Source of the DNA: CAZRKC01 sp964600665
Lineage (GTDB): Bacteria; Bacillota; SLNR01
NCBI GenBank assembly: GCA_964600665.1
Contig: CAZRKC010000003.1
Coordinates: 1-64,000, forward strand
Direction: 5' to 3'
Length of the DNA: 64,000 bases
Shown here: positions 26,007-35,051 of the stretch, piece by piece
Layout of the letters: each line of letters starts with the position of its first letter
Numbering within the stretch: the first letter of the stretch is position 1
Program-made: the position numbers and the translations under genes
Notes under the pieces: generated by a model
What the model was told of the DNA's origin: nothing
Seen by the model: the letters and a program-made list of their open reading frames with translations, nothing else
Databases searched by the model: none

Positions 26007-27215
26007 TTACTGCAAAAGTTTGGAGATAACTTTGGAAAAACGGCGGACACCCTCTGTTATCTTTTCTTCGTTAACAGCGGTGAAACACAGCCGAGCCTGA
26101 TTGTAGCCTTTCCCTTCAACCGAATAGAAAGCGGGGCCGGGACGATATGCGACACCTGCTTCTACGGCGCCCTTTAGCAATTTTATACCATCGATTTTGT
26201 CTTCCGGGATGGTAACCCATAGGAAATAACCGCCTTTCGGTTTGGTCCAGGTGACGCAATCTGGCATGTATTTTGCTAGTGCGGCAATCATGGTGTCCCG
26301 TCGATGCTTGTATAGACTGCGAGACTTATCCACATGCCGGGTAAGTTCCCCTCGCAGACTGAATTCAGCCGCGAGAGCTTGTGTCAAGGTACTACCCATA
26401 AGCGAAGTCAGACCTTTCGCTATTGACAAGACCTTGATTAATTCCGAATCCGCGACGATCCAACCAATTCGTGTACCAGGAGCGAAGGTCTTGGAGAAAG
26501 TGGTTGTGTAGATAACAAGTCCTGTGTCATCCAGAGATTTGATGGTTGGCAATTCATCGCCTTCGAAACGAAATTCGATGTATGGATCATCTTCAAAAAT
26601 TAGCACACCGTATTGTATGGCGATTTCGAGGAGAGTTTTTCGGCGTTCAAGTGTAAGGGTCACACCGGTCGGGTTCTGATAATTCGGAAGAATGTACATG
26701 AATTTAACCTGGATCCCTACGGCCGCTTTCTCAGCTATTGCTTTTTCAACTAATGCAGGAATAATGCCGTCGTCGTCGATTGGAATGGGTAGCAGTTTAC
26801 AACCAAAGGCCTCGAAAGAAGCAATCGCCCCTGAATAACTGGGTTCCTCGATAATGATATAATCGCCTGGATTGATGAACACTTTGCAGAGCAGGTCAAA
26901 AGATTCTGTAGAACCATTGACGAGCATGACATTATCGATGGTTACTTTTTGGTTTTTGGTGTTGGCCAAATCAACTATGTGTTCCCTCAATTTCCTGTAA
27001 CCAGCAGAAGGTCCGTATTGCAAAGCAATCGATGCTTCATTGTCCATGACATAATTGGTAATCTCTTTAATTTGATCTTTTGGAAAATAATCTGAGTCTG
27101 GGAAACCAGCGGAGAAGTGGATAGCGTCTGGTTTCAAGTCTGCCAGGATTTGATTGATGATTGACGGGCTGGCTTTGTTTACAAGCGGCGTATAAAGATG
27201 TGAGTATTTAGACAT
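26007..27215 (-). CDS. PLP-dependent aminotransferase (class I/II, LysN/ARO8-like)
   Basis: A 402-residue fold-type I aminotransferase. Signs: YGPSAGYRKLREHIV near residue 70, NGSTESFDLL, EEPSYSGAIASFEAFG, the LPNYQNPTGVTL segment, ILIFEDDPYIEFRF-like Asp site, and the PLP lysine in TTFSKTFAPGTRIGW (about residue 240). The family moves amino groups between 2-oxoglutarate and aromatic, branched or 2-aminoadipate-type amino acids; the substrate is not predictable. It is divergent from a MocR-type regulator, whose binding site overlaps both promoters, so that regulator probably controls it. Confidence 0.9.
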   Translation of the reverse strand: MSKYSHLYTPLVNKASPSIINQILADLKPDAIHFSAGFPDSDYFPKDQIKEITNYVMDNEASIALQYGPSAGYRKLREHIVDLANTKNQKVTIDNVMLVNGSTESFDLLCKVFINPGDYIIIEEPSYSGAIASFEAFGCKLLPIPIDDDGIIPALVEKAIAEKAAVGIQVKFMYILPNYQNPTGVTLTLERRKTLLEIAIQYGVLIFEDDPYIEFRFEGDELPTIKSLDDTGLVIYTTTFSKTFAPGTRIGWIVADSELIKVLSIAKGLTSLMGSTLTQALAAEFSLRGELTRHVDKSRSLYKHRRDTMIAALAKYMPDCVTWTKPKGGYFLWVTIPEDKIDGIKLLKGAVEAGVAYRPGPAFYSVEGKGYNQARLCFTAVNEEKITEGVRRFSKVISKLLQ

Positions 27216-27350
27216 TGCTTAACCTCCCTTAAATCTTTTTAGATGCTGTTGTAATGGTGACCCTTGGAAAAACGAGCTGCAGCGATTCCCAATATATGGG
27301 CATGGCGGCGAGTGTTTGCATGACGCGATGAATAATAATACCTACAATTT

Positions 27351-27390
27351 AATTATAGTATTGCACTCTATGAGAGGCAATAGTATAATT
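27351..27390. promoter_or_regulatory. Superimposed divergent promoters in an inverted repeat
   Basis: AATTATAGTATTGC (27351-27364) and GCAATAGTATAATT (27377-27390) form an inverted repeat with one mismatch pair and a 12-base centre. On the plus strand it holds TTGCAC (27361-27366), 17 bases, TATAAT (27384-27389). On the minus strand it holds TTGCCT (27380-27375), 17 bases, TATAAT (27357-27352). The two promoters occupy the same 40 bases, so only one polymerase can bind at a time. It is the obvious operator for the MocR regulator. Confidence 0.8.
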
Positions 27391-27419
27391 GTATGGAGGA
27401 CAATAAAAGAGGTGGTTGT

Positions 27420-28823
27420 ATGTACGACAAATATGGAAATGAAATAACCTGGGTGCCGAACTTGAAGGAAAGCGATCTGCCAAAGTATCAGGCAATAGCA
27501 TACTGCCTGGAAGAGGATATTAACTTGGGGCTATTGGTTCCGGGCCAGAAACTCCCACCCCAAAGGGTAATCGCTGATTATTTAGGTATTAACCACAGCA
27601 CTGTGACTCGAGCCTACAAGCTTTGCGCCGAAAAGGGGTTAATTCATGGCACCGTAGGACGGGGTACTTATATTAGTAGCTATGCAGGTATTCCCCAGCA
27701 TCTATTGACCGATAATCTTGACCCGACAATTATTGAGATGGGTATGGTGTTGCCGCTTTATGAGACAAATGAAAAAATAATTACTTTTCTTCAGGATGCG
27801 TATCAGAAGGTAGACTATAGTTCGGTTTTGCAGTATGTTCCACCGGAAGGGCTCAACAAACATAGATATGTCGCCTCCAAATGGCTCCGGAATTTCAAAT
27901 TGGAGTGCCCGCCGGAGCAGATAATCATTACCACCGGTTCCCAGAGTGCGCTGGCAGTCATCCTAACCAGTCTGTTCAATAAAGGTGACCGAATAGTAGC
28001 CGATGAATACACCTATACCGGCTTAAAAAGTCTGGCGAATCTCCTGGGGATTATCTTGATACCGGTCAGAACAGGTATTGATGGCATTGATACAACCGAA
28101 TTGGAGGTTGCCTGCCGCCGGGAAAAGGCAAAAGGGATATATCTGATTCCTGACTGTCACAACCCTACAACTGCGTCAATTACCCCAGACAAAAGAAAAG
28201 AAATAGCACGAATCATTGTTGATGGCAACTTGCTACTCATTGAAGATGGGACCTTTGGTTTTTCAGTGCCTGATAAAGTCAGGCCAATCAGCAGTTATAT
28301 CCCAGACAACAGCTTATTTATCACTGGTGTGTCCAAGATGCTGAGTACTGCTTTCCGGATTGCCTATATTGCTTCCCCTCGTAAATATCTCAAGCAACTA
28401 ACTCATGGCACCAATCTGATTACTCGGATGGCATCTGCCCTGAACGCCGAACTCGTATCACTGCTACTGAACTCACCTTCGTACGAGCAAATTGTTGCAG
28501 ATAAAATGGAAAAGATAAAAGAGCGCAACCGGTTAGTCGATGAAGTTCTATGTGATTATGATCTGGTTCCCAATGAAAATTCATTTTTCCGGTTTTTACT
28601 GCTTCCGCCCGCAATGTCGGATGATGAGGTTGAACGCGCTTGTCTGGCTAGGGGAGTGCAGATTTTTTCAGCTAAACGGTTCTCCGTAAGTGCTGAATCA
28701 AAGATTAATGCGGTTCGTTTATCAGTTAGCGGCCCCCGTGATTCCGGAGAATTAAGAAAAGGGTTACAAATAATCAGAGAAGTCCTCGAGTCGACGGCAG
28801 TGAGTACGCAACTGATACTTTGA
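27420..28823 (+). CDS. MocR/PdxR-type GntR regulator with aminotransferase domain
   Basis: A 467-residue regulator. An N-terminal GntR winged helix (residues about 15-80: YQAIAYCLEEDINLGLLVPGQKLPPQRVIADYLG, then NHSTVTRAYKLCAEKGLI) is joined to a full aminotransferase-like domain (residues about 105-460) with TTGSQSALAVI, IPDCHNPTTASI, and a PLP-binding TGVSKMLSTAFR lysine. MocR proteins sense PLP, an amino acid or GABA. The ATG at 27420 has GAGGTGG upstream; the ATG at 27393 lies only a few bases after the -10 box TATAAT, hence it is unlikely to be translated. It probably regulates itself and the divergent aminotransferase. Confidence 0.9.
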   Translation: MYDKYGNEITWVPNLKESDLPKYQAIAYCLEEDINLGLLVPGQKLPPQRVIADYLGINHSTVTRAYKLCAEKGLIHGTVGRGTYISSYAGIPQHLLTDNLDPTIIEMGMVLPLYETNEKIITFLQDAYQKVDYSSVLQYVPPEGLNKHRYVASKWLRNFKLECPPEQIIITTGSQSALAVILTSLFNKGDRIVADEYTYTGLKSLANLLGIILIPVRTGIDGIDTTELEVACRREKAKGIYLIPDCHNPTTASITPDKRKEIARIIVDGNLLLIEDGTFGFSVPDKVRPISSYIPDNSLFITGVSKMLSTAFRIAYIASPRKYLKQLTHGTNLITRMASALNAELVSLLLNSPSYEQIVADKMEKIKERNRLVDEVLCDYDLVPNENSFFRFLLLPPAMSDDEVERACLARGVQIFSAKRFSVSAESKINAVRLSVSGPRDSGELRKGLQIIREVLESTAVSTQLIL

Positions 28824-29650
28824 CGTCGAGAGGGTTGTTCATTCTGTCTCGCTTCATAAGAAATACCAGTCGATAAAATGAATGATGACTATTGAATTTT
28901 TGGTCACGATGTTGTCTTTATTACAATGTCATAACCGGGGTATAGGGGCTGCAAAGAATTAGTAAGATATACCTTGGCTTATCTAGAACCCCAGACAAAA
29001 TGATTGATATGCCCTCGAATAAGGGGGAAAAAAATTGGCCTAAGATATCTATACCATCACTGGAGTCAAGTATAAACCATACTATTGCTCCAAATGGGAA
29101 TCATCACGAAAGGTGATCATTTGTTTCATTGTTGCTTTGGGAGTGATCTGATTACTAAAGCTTCGTTATCGTGTAGAGCATTATCATTGAACACGATACG
29201 AATTTTTTTGCCTTCAAATATTCTTTCGTATGTTGTAATAGGAAAATCTGATGACACTGTAGCCTGAATAAATTTCTTTAACTGTATAATGACTCCTCGA
29301 AAGGGGATTTTTGCATTTCTGGTAGGTATTCTCATAATAATGTATAACAATAATAAACATATTAAATGTTTTTGGTATTAATCAATCTTACTCATGAAGC
29401 AGATCGCGATTTAACGATCGGAAAGCGTCGAACTGCATTGAATCAAATAGAATATTGGCCATGATTGAATATGAAATAGCGTTACTATGATATTTAGAAA
29501 ACTTGATGATAGTCTTTAACTTTAAAATAAATCAGAATCAGCGAAGGATGAAGAATGTCGTGTGATTTATGGACTACACGAAATAATCAGCAATTCAGCA
29601 TGTGGAAGTCTCTCTCATTTAATCAAACCAGCAGGGGAGGAGTTACTTCA
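28824..29650. other. Long region without a recognised gene
   Basis: About 830 AT-rich bases. A minus-strand frame at 29126-29350 (74 codons, plausible codon use, PTRNAKIPFRGVIIQLKKF near its start) has no ribosome binding site and no family I know. The rest looks like decayed sequence. Confidence 0.4.
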
Positions 29651-29905
29651 ATGATTGGTTCTTCCGTATGGGATCCACTAAATTTTTGGCCGTATTTAAT
29701 TGGACTTATTGGGATCTTCTTAATCATGAGGGAATTTGTCATGTGGTATTGGAAAATAAATGAAGCCTTGGATGAAATGAAGAATATCGGTAGATCACTC
29801 AAAAGCATGGAGAACTCACTGAATGAAGTTGCCTCAACTTTAAAGATCATGCAAAGGAACCATGTGGTTCAATCGATAGAATCAAACACAAATAGGATGG
29901 AATAG
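29651..29905 (+). CDS. Small membrane protein with coiled-coil tail
   Basis: An 84-residue protein: one transmembrane segment (residues about 13-28, YLIGLIGIFLIMREFVMWYW) followed by an amphipathic, heptad-like stretch (ALDEMKNIGRSLKSMENSLN, about 35-70). It resembles tiny one-helix proteins of unknown function in Firmicutes. GGGGAGGAG lies 9 bases before the ATG, so the shorter start is preferred over the upstream frame to 29555. Confidence 0.65.
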   Translation: MIGSSVWDPLNFWPYLIGLIGIFLIMREFVMWYWKINEALDEMKNIGRSLKSMENSLNEVASTLKIMQRNHVVQSIESNTNRME

Positions 29906-30295
29906 CAGTAAAGCATGGGCTGATTAGGTATTTGGTCGGGTCAATGGACATGTAATATCAAATTGAAATATCAAAATCGGGAATATATAATCGTTTAGAT
30001 ATGGTTGAATGGTTAATCAGTTCACTTTTCTTCCTGGATTTGAGAAAAATGATTTTATCGGAATGAGTGAATGGCTTGAAAAGTGACCGCATCACGGCTT
30101 TGAATACTAACCTAGCGGGCGCATCATGAAAGACTGCAATAAGCTAAGATGATTATGCAATGAAATATCAAAGATTATAACCCAGGAGCCTTTTTCAGGA
30201 TAAGGATTTGGCTGCTTCTGAATCGATATGAACATTAAGTTGGGTGAGGAAGTGGTTGGTCGTTTCGATACATCCATCGTATTAGGTGGTGACTT
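29906..30295. other. Intergenic region
   Basis: About 390 bases with many stop codons in all frames and no feature I recognise, apart from the ribosome binding site of the next gene. Confidence 0.4.
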
Positions 30296-30757
30296 ATGGA
30301 ATATCATATCATCGGCATCAGAGACAATCATGAATACCTGGATAGAGCGATTGAATATTTCTCAAACCACTGGGACATCGATCGCCGCATATATCGCAAT
30401 TGCATCACCTATTCTATTTGCACAGATAGCACCTTGCCGAGATGGTATCTCATGCTTCATCATGAGAATATTATCGGTGGATATGGCATCATTACCAATG
30501 ATTTTATCAGTCGGCAGGATCTATATCCATGGATCTGCGCATTGTATGTTAATGAAGAATATCGCGGCCAACATTTGGGAGAAAAGCTCCTAGAGCATGC
30601 GAGAACTGAAGTTTCAAATCTAGGATTTCCAAAAGTATATCTTTGCACTGATCACATTGGTTACTACGAAAAATATGGATGGACATATATCGGGGATGGG
30701 TTTCACCCATGGGGGGAAACATCAAGAATCTATGAGCATGACTCAATACCGGGATAA
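30296..30757 (+). CDS. GNAT family N-acetyltransferase
   Basis: A 153-residue GNAT enzyme. The acetyl-CoA site is ALYVNEEYRGQHLGEKLLEH (motif A: R-G-x-x-L-G at about residues 90-96), preceded by the strand DLYPWICALYV, and motif B is in GFPKVYLCTDHIGYYEKYGW. It should transfer acetyl from acetyl-CoA to an amine; the acceptor is unknown. AGGTGGTGA precedes the ATG. It is followed 120 bases later by the deaminase gene. Confidence 0.88.
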   Translation: MEYHIIGIRDNHEYLDRAIEYFSNHWDIDRRIYRNCITYSICTDSTLPRWYLMLHHENIIGGYGIITNDFISRQDLYPWICALYVNEEYRGQHLGEKLLEHARTEVSNLGFPKVYLCTDHIGYYEKYGWTYIGDGFHPWGETSRIYEHDSIPG

Positions 30758-30880
30758 CAGCACTCAGCTGGTCCAATTCTCCGGCAAAGTCTCACAGTGG
30801 ATTTTCATATCCGTATGCGATTTGATCGCAATTTGATCGCATACAGAATATCATGATGCAAAGAAAGTCAGGTGTTGGTC

Positions 30881-32173
30881 ATGCGAATACTGATTTCGGA
30901 CATCGATACCGTAAGGCAATCCGAAGGGATTCTTTCCATTGAAAAGACGAGTGTATGCATTGAGGGGCAACACATTTTAAGTGTGGGAAGCCAACCGGAA
31001 GGATTTGTTCCTGACAAAATCATCAGGGGTCAAAACAAGTTGCTCATGCCTGGGTTAATTAATGCCCACACACATTCATATATGACCCTTTTTAGAAACT
31101 ACGCGGATGATCTGCCCTTCCATAACTGGTTATTCGACCATATCCTCCCCCTGGAAGATCGACTCACCGCAGAGGATTGTTATTGGGGATCCTTACTTGC
31201 AATCATGGAAATGATTCGAACGGGAACGACCTGTTTCTTTGATATGGTGATGTTTATCCATGAAACAGCCAATGCCGTCGCCGAAAGCGGCATCCGCGCT
31301 TGCCTCTCCAGAGGATTGGTGGGTGAAGGCAGTGATGCTGGTGGACAACGACGATTAACGGAAGCAAAGGATGAGATTAACCGATGGCAAGGGAATTCAG
31401 ATACGTTGCTTCGTTTCATGTTTTCTGCCCATGCTCCATACACATGTGATCCAAAGTTTCTGGAAATCGTGATTGCTGAAGCCAAAGCCCACGGTATGGG
31501 GTTGTGCATTCATCTTGCAGAAAGCTGGAAAGAAGTCGAAACGATTCACGAGAAATATGGGGTGACACCCACAGAATATCTCAATCAGATCGGGTTTTTC
31601 GATGAACATACCCTGGCCGCTCACTGTATTTATCTAACAGAAAGTGACCTGGATGTATTAGCTGCAAAGAAAGTGAGCGTTGTTACGAATCCTGTCAGCA
31701 ATTTGAAACTCGGCAATGGTTTTGCTCCGCTAAAAGGAATGAAGGAGCGACATATCAATGTCTGCCTGGGAACGGACAGTGCGGCGAGCAATAATACACA
31801 GAATTTATTCAAGGACTTGCAGTTTGTGACATTGATCCATAAAGGCGTCAACGAAGATGCAGAGATGATCAGTGCTGAAGAAGGATTCAAGATGGCGACA
31901 GTTAACGGGGCTAAAGCATTGGGAATGGATCGCCATGTTGGCAGGATTGAAGTGGGAATGAAAGCAGATTTAGTCATTATGGATATGGACCAACCACATT
32001 TTTATCCGAAGAATAACTTGATATCCGCCCTTGCCTATTCTGCCAGCGGTTACGAAGTCGAGACCGTTATGGTAAATGGCAAGATTCTATATGAGAATAA
32101 TGAATTCAAAACGATCGATGCGGAAAAGGTCCGATATCATATTGAAAGAATTAGCAAAAGGCTTGTACTCTAA
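30881..32173 (+). CDS. mtaD: Amidohydrolase, MtaD/SsnA type (probable 5'-methylthioadenosine/S-adenosylhomocysteine deaminase)
   Basis: A 430-residue metal-dependent hydrolase. Metal ligands are visible: PGLINAHTHSYMTL (HxH at about residues 63-65), the CIHLAESWKE His, AAHCIYLTESD His and LGTDSAASNN Asp. The adenosine-deaminase-type subgroup has T-E-Y-L as here. The family deaminates MTA, SAH or related purines, or detoxifies triazines; the exact substrate is uncertain. The ATG at 30881 has AGGTG upstream; GTG 30872 is an alternative. Its C-terminal composite domain (KADLVIMDMDQPHFYP) is normal. Confidence 0.85.
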   Translation: MRILISDIDTVRQSEGILSIEKTSVCIEGQHILSVGSQPEGFVPDKIIRGQNKLLMPGLINAHTHSYMTLFRNYADDLPFHNWLFDHILPLEDRLTAEDCYWGSLLAIMEMIRTGTTCFFDMVMFIHETANAVAESGIRACLSRGLVGEGSDAGGQRRLTEAKDEINRWQGNSDTLLRFMFSAHAPYTCDPKFLEIVIAEAKAHGMGLCIHLAESWKEVETIHEKYGVTPTEYLNQIGFFDEHTLAAHCIYLTESDLDVLAAKKVSVVTNPVSNLKLGNGFAPLKGMKERHINVCLGTDSAASNNTQNLFKDLQFVTLIHKGVNEDAEMISAEEGFKMATVNGAKALGMDRHVGRIEVGMKADLVIMDMDQPHFYPKNNLISALAYSASGYEVETVMVNGKILYENNEFKTIDAEKVRYHIERISKRLVL

Positions 32174-32349
32174 GGTGGCGGAACGAATCAGGCACCTTCT
32201 GAGTTCCGCTTCGTATCAATGCGATGAATGCGACTGCAAAAAGCATCTGAAATCGCATGGTTGATCAGCTCAATACTGAACTACTGGCAATTGATCATGT
32301 TGGATTAATCAAAGCAAGGAACAAATCGACAAATGAAAGGTTGGCATAT

Positions 32350-33000
32350 ATGACAGAAATCAGACTGCGAAAAGAAACCCCTGCTGATTATCGTGAGGTT
32401 GAGAATGTAACCCGGGAAGCATTCTGGAATCATCATTCACCGGGTTGCGATGAACACTATCTATTACATATAATCAGAGAATCAGATGCATTCATCAGGG
32501 ACTTGGATTTTATCGCTGAAATCGACGGGAAAATCGTTGGAAACATTGTTTACACAGAATCCAAAATTTTGGGAGATAACGGCGAATGCTGCAATACCAT
32601 CACTTTCGGTCCGATTTCTGTCATGCCGGAGTATCAGGGGATCGGGATTGGACGAATGTTGATTAAGCATACCATTGAACTGGCACGAAGTTGTGGGTAT
32701 AAAGCAATATTGATTTACGGTGATCCTGATTACTACAGCAGATTCGGTTTTGTTGCGGCCGAAACATATGATATCCGAACCCCTGATGATATGTACGCAG
32801 CGCCACTCCAGGTACTGGAGTTATATCCAGGAGCGCTATATGGGTGTTCCGGGCGTTTTTTCGAAGATACTGACTATGAGATCGATGCAGCGGCAGCCGC
32901 TGAATTTGATAAAATATTTCCTCACAAAGATCGACTCAGTGGATTACCAACGCAAAGAAGATTTGAGGAGCTCGTCAAATCGAGAAAACCGAGATTATGA
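32350..33000 (+). CDS. GNAT family N-acetyltransferase
   Basis: A 216-residue GNAT protein. The acetyl-CoA loop is SVMPEYQGIGIGRMLIKH (Q-G-x-G-I-G), then the IYGDPDYYSRFGF segment with the second conserved motif. The C-terminal third (VLELYPGALYGCSGRFFED) is longer than in small GNATs, as in predicted acetyltransferases of the YhbS type. The ATG at 32350 has GAAAGG upstream; the frame to 32257 adds 31 residues with no family match. Acceptor unknown. Confidence 0.85.
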   Translation: MTEIRLRKETPADYREVENVTREAFWNHHSPGCDEHYLLHIIRESDAFIRDLDFIAEIDGKIVGNIVYTESKILGDNGECCNTITFGPISVMPEYQGIGIGRMLIKHTIELARSCGYKAILIYGDPDYYSRFGFVAAETYDIRTPDDMYAAPLQVLELYPGALYGCSGRFFEDTDYEIDAAAAAEFDKIFPHKDRLSGLPTQRRFEELVKSRKPRL

Positions 33001-33310
33001 TACAATCTTGGGCTCAATGTGTGCGCGGTCGAATCATATTTGGGAATTGATTTCATAAGGAAATTGCGTTAAATATTAAACGAACAATATTCTCTTATCT
33101 TCTCCGGTGTGTAGTGCCTATATTATTCGCTGTCTGAACAAAAGGGCATGCCAGGAATTTGGTGCAAACTCCCCCATTCAGATGGAGCTTCGAGGATCAC
33201 ACAGAAAATTGATGTGAAGGTAGTTGCATTTGAAATTTCGAAAGTCATTATTATTAGTAATGTTTTAGGAATGGATTCAAAACGAATTCAAGATGAATGG
33301 AGGTAGACAT
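33001..33310. other. Intergenic region before the beta-glucosidase
   Basis: About 310 bases; only the GGAGG site of the next gene (33298-33302) is clear. No promoter is convincing. Confidence 0.4.
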
Positions 33311-34645
33311 ATGCTCAAATTCCCGGAGGGGTTTATGTGGGGAACGGCCACTTCTGCTTACCAGATTGAAGGAGCTTGGAATCAAGACGGAAAAGCCATG
33401 AGCATTTGGGATGAATTTGTGAGAAGGCCCAACACCATCAAAAACGGGGATACCGGGGATATTGCCTGTGATCACTATACTCGTTACAAAGAAGATATTC
33501 GTCTACTTAAAGAACTTGGAGTCAAAGCATACCGGTTTTCCCTGTCATGGCCGCGGATCATCCCAGCAGGTGCTGGTGCTGTCAACCAGAAAGGTTTGGA
33601 CTTTTATAAACGCATCCTGGATGAACTGCACCACCATGGCATCATGCCCTTTGTCACTTTGTACCACTGGGATCTGCCCCAGGCACTTCAAGAACACGGC
33701 GGCTGGACCCAGCGGGATATCGTGGGGCATTTTTCTGACTACACCGAAACGGTGGTCAAAAACCTGGGCGGTATGATCCATCACTATATCATCATCAATG
33801 AACCGTCGGTGATTGCCTATGTGGGCCATTATCAAGGGGTTCACGCACCGGGCATGGCAGATAAAAAAGCATATATCGCCGCCACCCATCATTTGAATCT
33901 CAGCCACGGGGATAGTGTCGAGGTCATCAAATCCAGCTATCCCAAAGCCACGGTGGGCTCCACATATACGCATTTCCCCATCCGCCCTGTCAGCCAGAAG
34001 CATGACGATATTCGCGCTGCGGCCATCATGGATGCCGCCTGGACAAGGGTATATCTGGACCCCATATTCTTGGGACACTATCCGGCGATCCTGGCTCAAG
34101 AATTCGAACCACTCATTAGAGACGGCGATCTGGATCGGATCAACAATCCCGGTGACTTTTTGGGGATCAACCACTATTCTCCGGATTATGCCCGGGCGGA
34201 TCAAACCGATGCGCTGGGGGCTGTCCTGGACTATGCCCATAATTCCATGGAGGATTTAAAGGATGATGACCATACCGACCTGGGATGGATCATTGAGCCG
34301 GAGGCATTGCACGAAACCCTGCTAGATGTGAAAAATCAATATGGCTCCCCGGTGGTCTACATCACCGAAGGGGGATGTGCCTACAATGATGAACCGGGTC
34401 AGGATGGCCGGATCCATGACCAGCGCCGGATCCGATACTATGAACGATACCTGACCCAGGTCAAAAAGGCAATGGATGCGGGTGTAGATGTGCGGGGATA
34501 TTTCGCATGGAGTTTTCTGGATAATTTCGAGTGGGGGGAAGGGTACGATCCCCGCTTCGGACTCGTCTATGTGGACTTCAAACATGGGTTGAAGCGGATT
34601 CCAAAGGACAGCTACTATTGGTATCGGGAGCTGATCCATGCCTAG
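33311..34645 (+). CDS. Family 1 beta-glucosidase
   Basis: A 444-residue glycoside hydrolase family 1 enzyme, normal length, cytoplasmic (no signal). N-terminal GTATSAYQIEGAWNQDGKAMSIWD is the family signature. The acid/base Glu is Glu164 in INEPSV, and the nucleophile is Glu353 in YITEGG (the usual TENG has Gly instead of Asn). Substrate-contacting Gln19, His119-Trp120 and the C-terminal WSFLDNFEWGEGY are present. It should release glucose or a related sugar from beta-glucosides. No PTS or sugar transporter is adjacent. GGAGG is 8 bases before the ATG. Confidence 0.93.
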   Translation: MLKFPEGFMWGTATSAYQIEGAWNQDGKAMSIWDEFVRRPNTIKNGDTGDIACDHYTRYKEDIRLLKELGVKAYRFSLSWPRIIPAGAGAVNQKGLDFYKRILDELHHHGIMPFVTLYHWDLPQALQEHGGWTQRDIVGHFSDYTETVVKNLGGMIHHYIIINEPSVIAYVGHYQGVHAPGMADKKAYIAATHHLNLSHGDSVEVIKSSYPKATVGSTYTHFPIRPVSQKHDDIRAAAIMDAAWTRVYLDPIFLGHYPAILAQEFEPLIRDGDLDRINNPGDFLGINHYSPDYARADQTDALGAVLDYAHNSMEDLKDDDHTDLGWIIEPEALHETLLDVKNQYGSPVVYITEGGCAYNDEPGQDGRIHDQRRIRYYERYLTQVKKAMDAGVDVRGYFAWSFLDNFEWGEGYDPRFGLVYVDFKHGLKRIPKDSYYWYRELIHA

Positions 34646-34654
34646 ATCGATAGG

Positions 34655-34687
34655 GGCTTTGCGATGCGTTGCATGCAAAGCCTTTTT
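34655..34687 (+). terminator. Rho-independent terminator of the beta-glucosidase gene
   Basis: GGCTTTGC...GCAAAGCC with an inner ATGC/GCAT helix, followed by TTTTT, starts 9 bases past the stop. Confidence 0.85.
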
Positions 34688-35051
34688 GATGTTGCAGGTT
34701 CTTACTGACTTAGCGCGTCATCCCGCTGACAAAGAGGTGCAAATTGCTCGGGATTGCGATATGATATTGATTAGTATCAGGATCAAGGACGTCAACCAGT
34801 GGCTGCATCCCAAAAGGATTGCATCCCCTGGTTCGATGTCAATCTCAAGATCAGATAAAGGCGGTATGGGTCCACTCATTGCCGGTGCGATGATCACCAC
34901 ACCAGATGCAAATATTCTAATAATCAATCCACAAGCATCAGCATCATCTTGCGAGTTTCCGGGTATGGAGCGATCCGCATTCGTTGCGGAAATGGATGAT
35001 CCGGTCTTGAGACAGGCAAAGGCAAATGGATGATTGATAAGGATGGTAAAT
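34688..35051. other. Intergenic region
   Basis: About 360 bases. The open frames on both strands here have neither a ribosome binding site nor a recognisable product. The start of the GntR gene is at its right end. Confidence 0.4.

Noticed and set aside
27393..27419. Upstream ATG of the MocR gene
   Set aside because: It is within 4 bases of the -10 box, so it would be at or before the transcription start.
29126..29350. Minus-strand 74-codon frame
   Set aside because: Codon use is plausible but there is no ribosome binding site, and I recognise no family.
34638..35033. 131-codon frame after the beta-glucosidase
   Set aside because: It runs through a strong terminator and lacks a ribosome binding site and coding-like composition.
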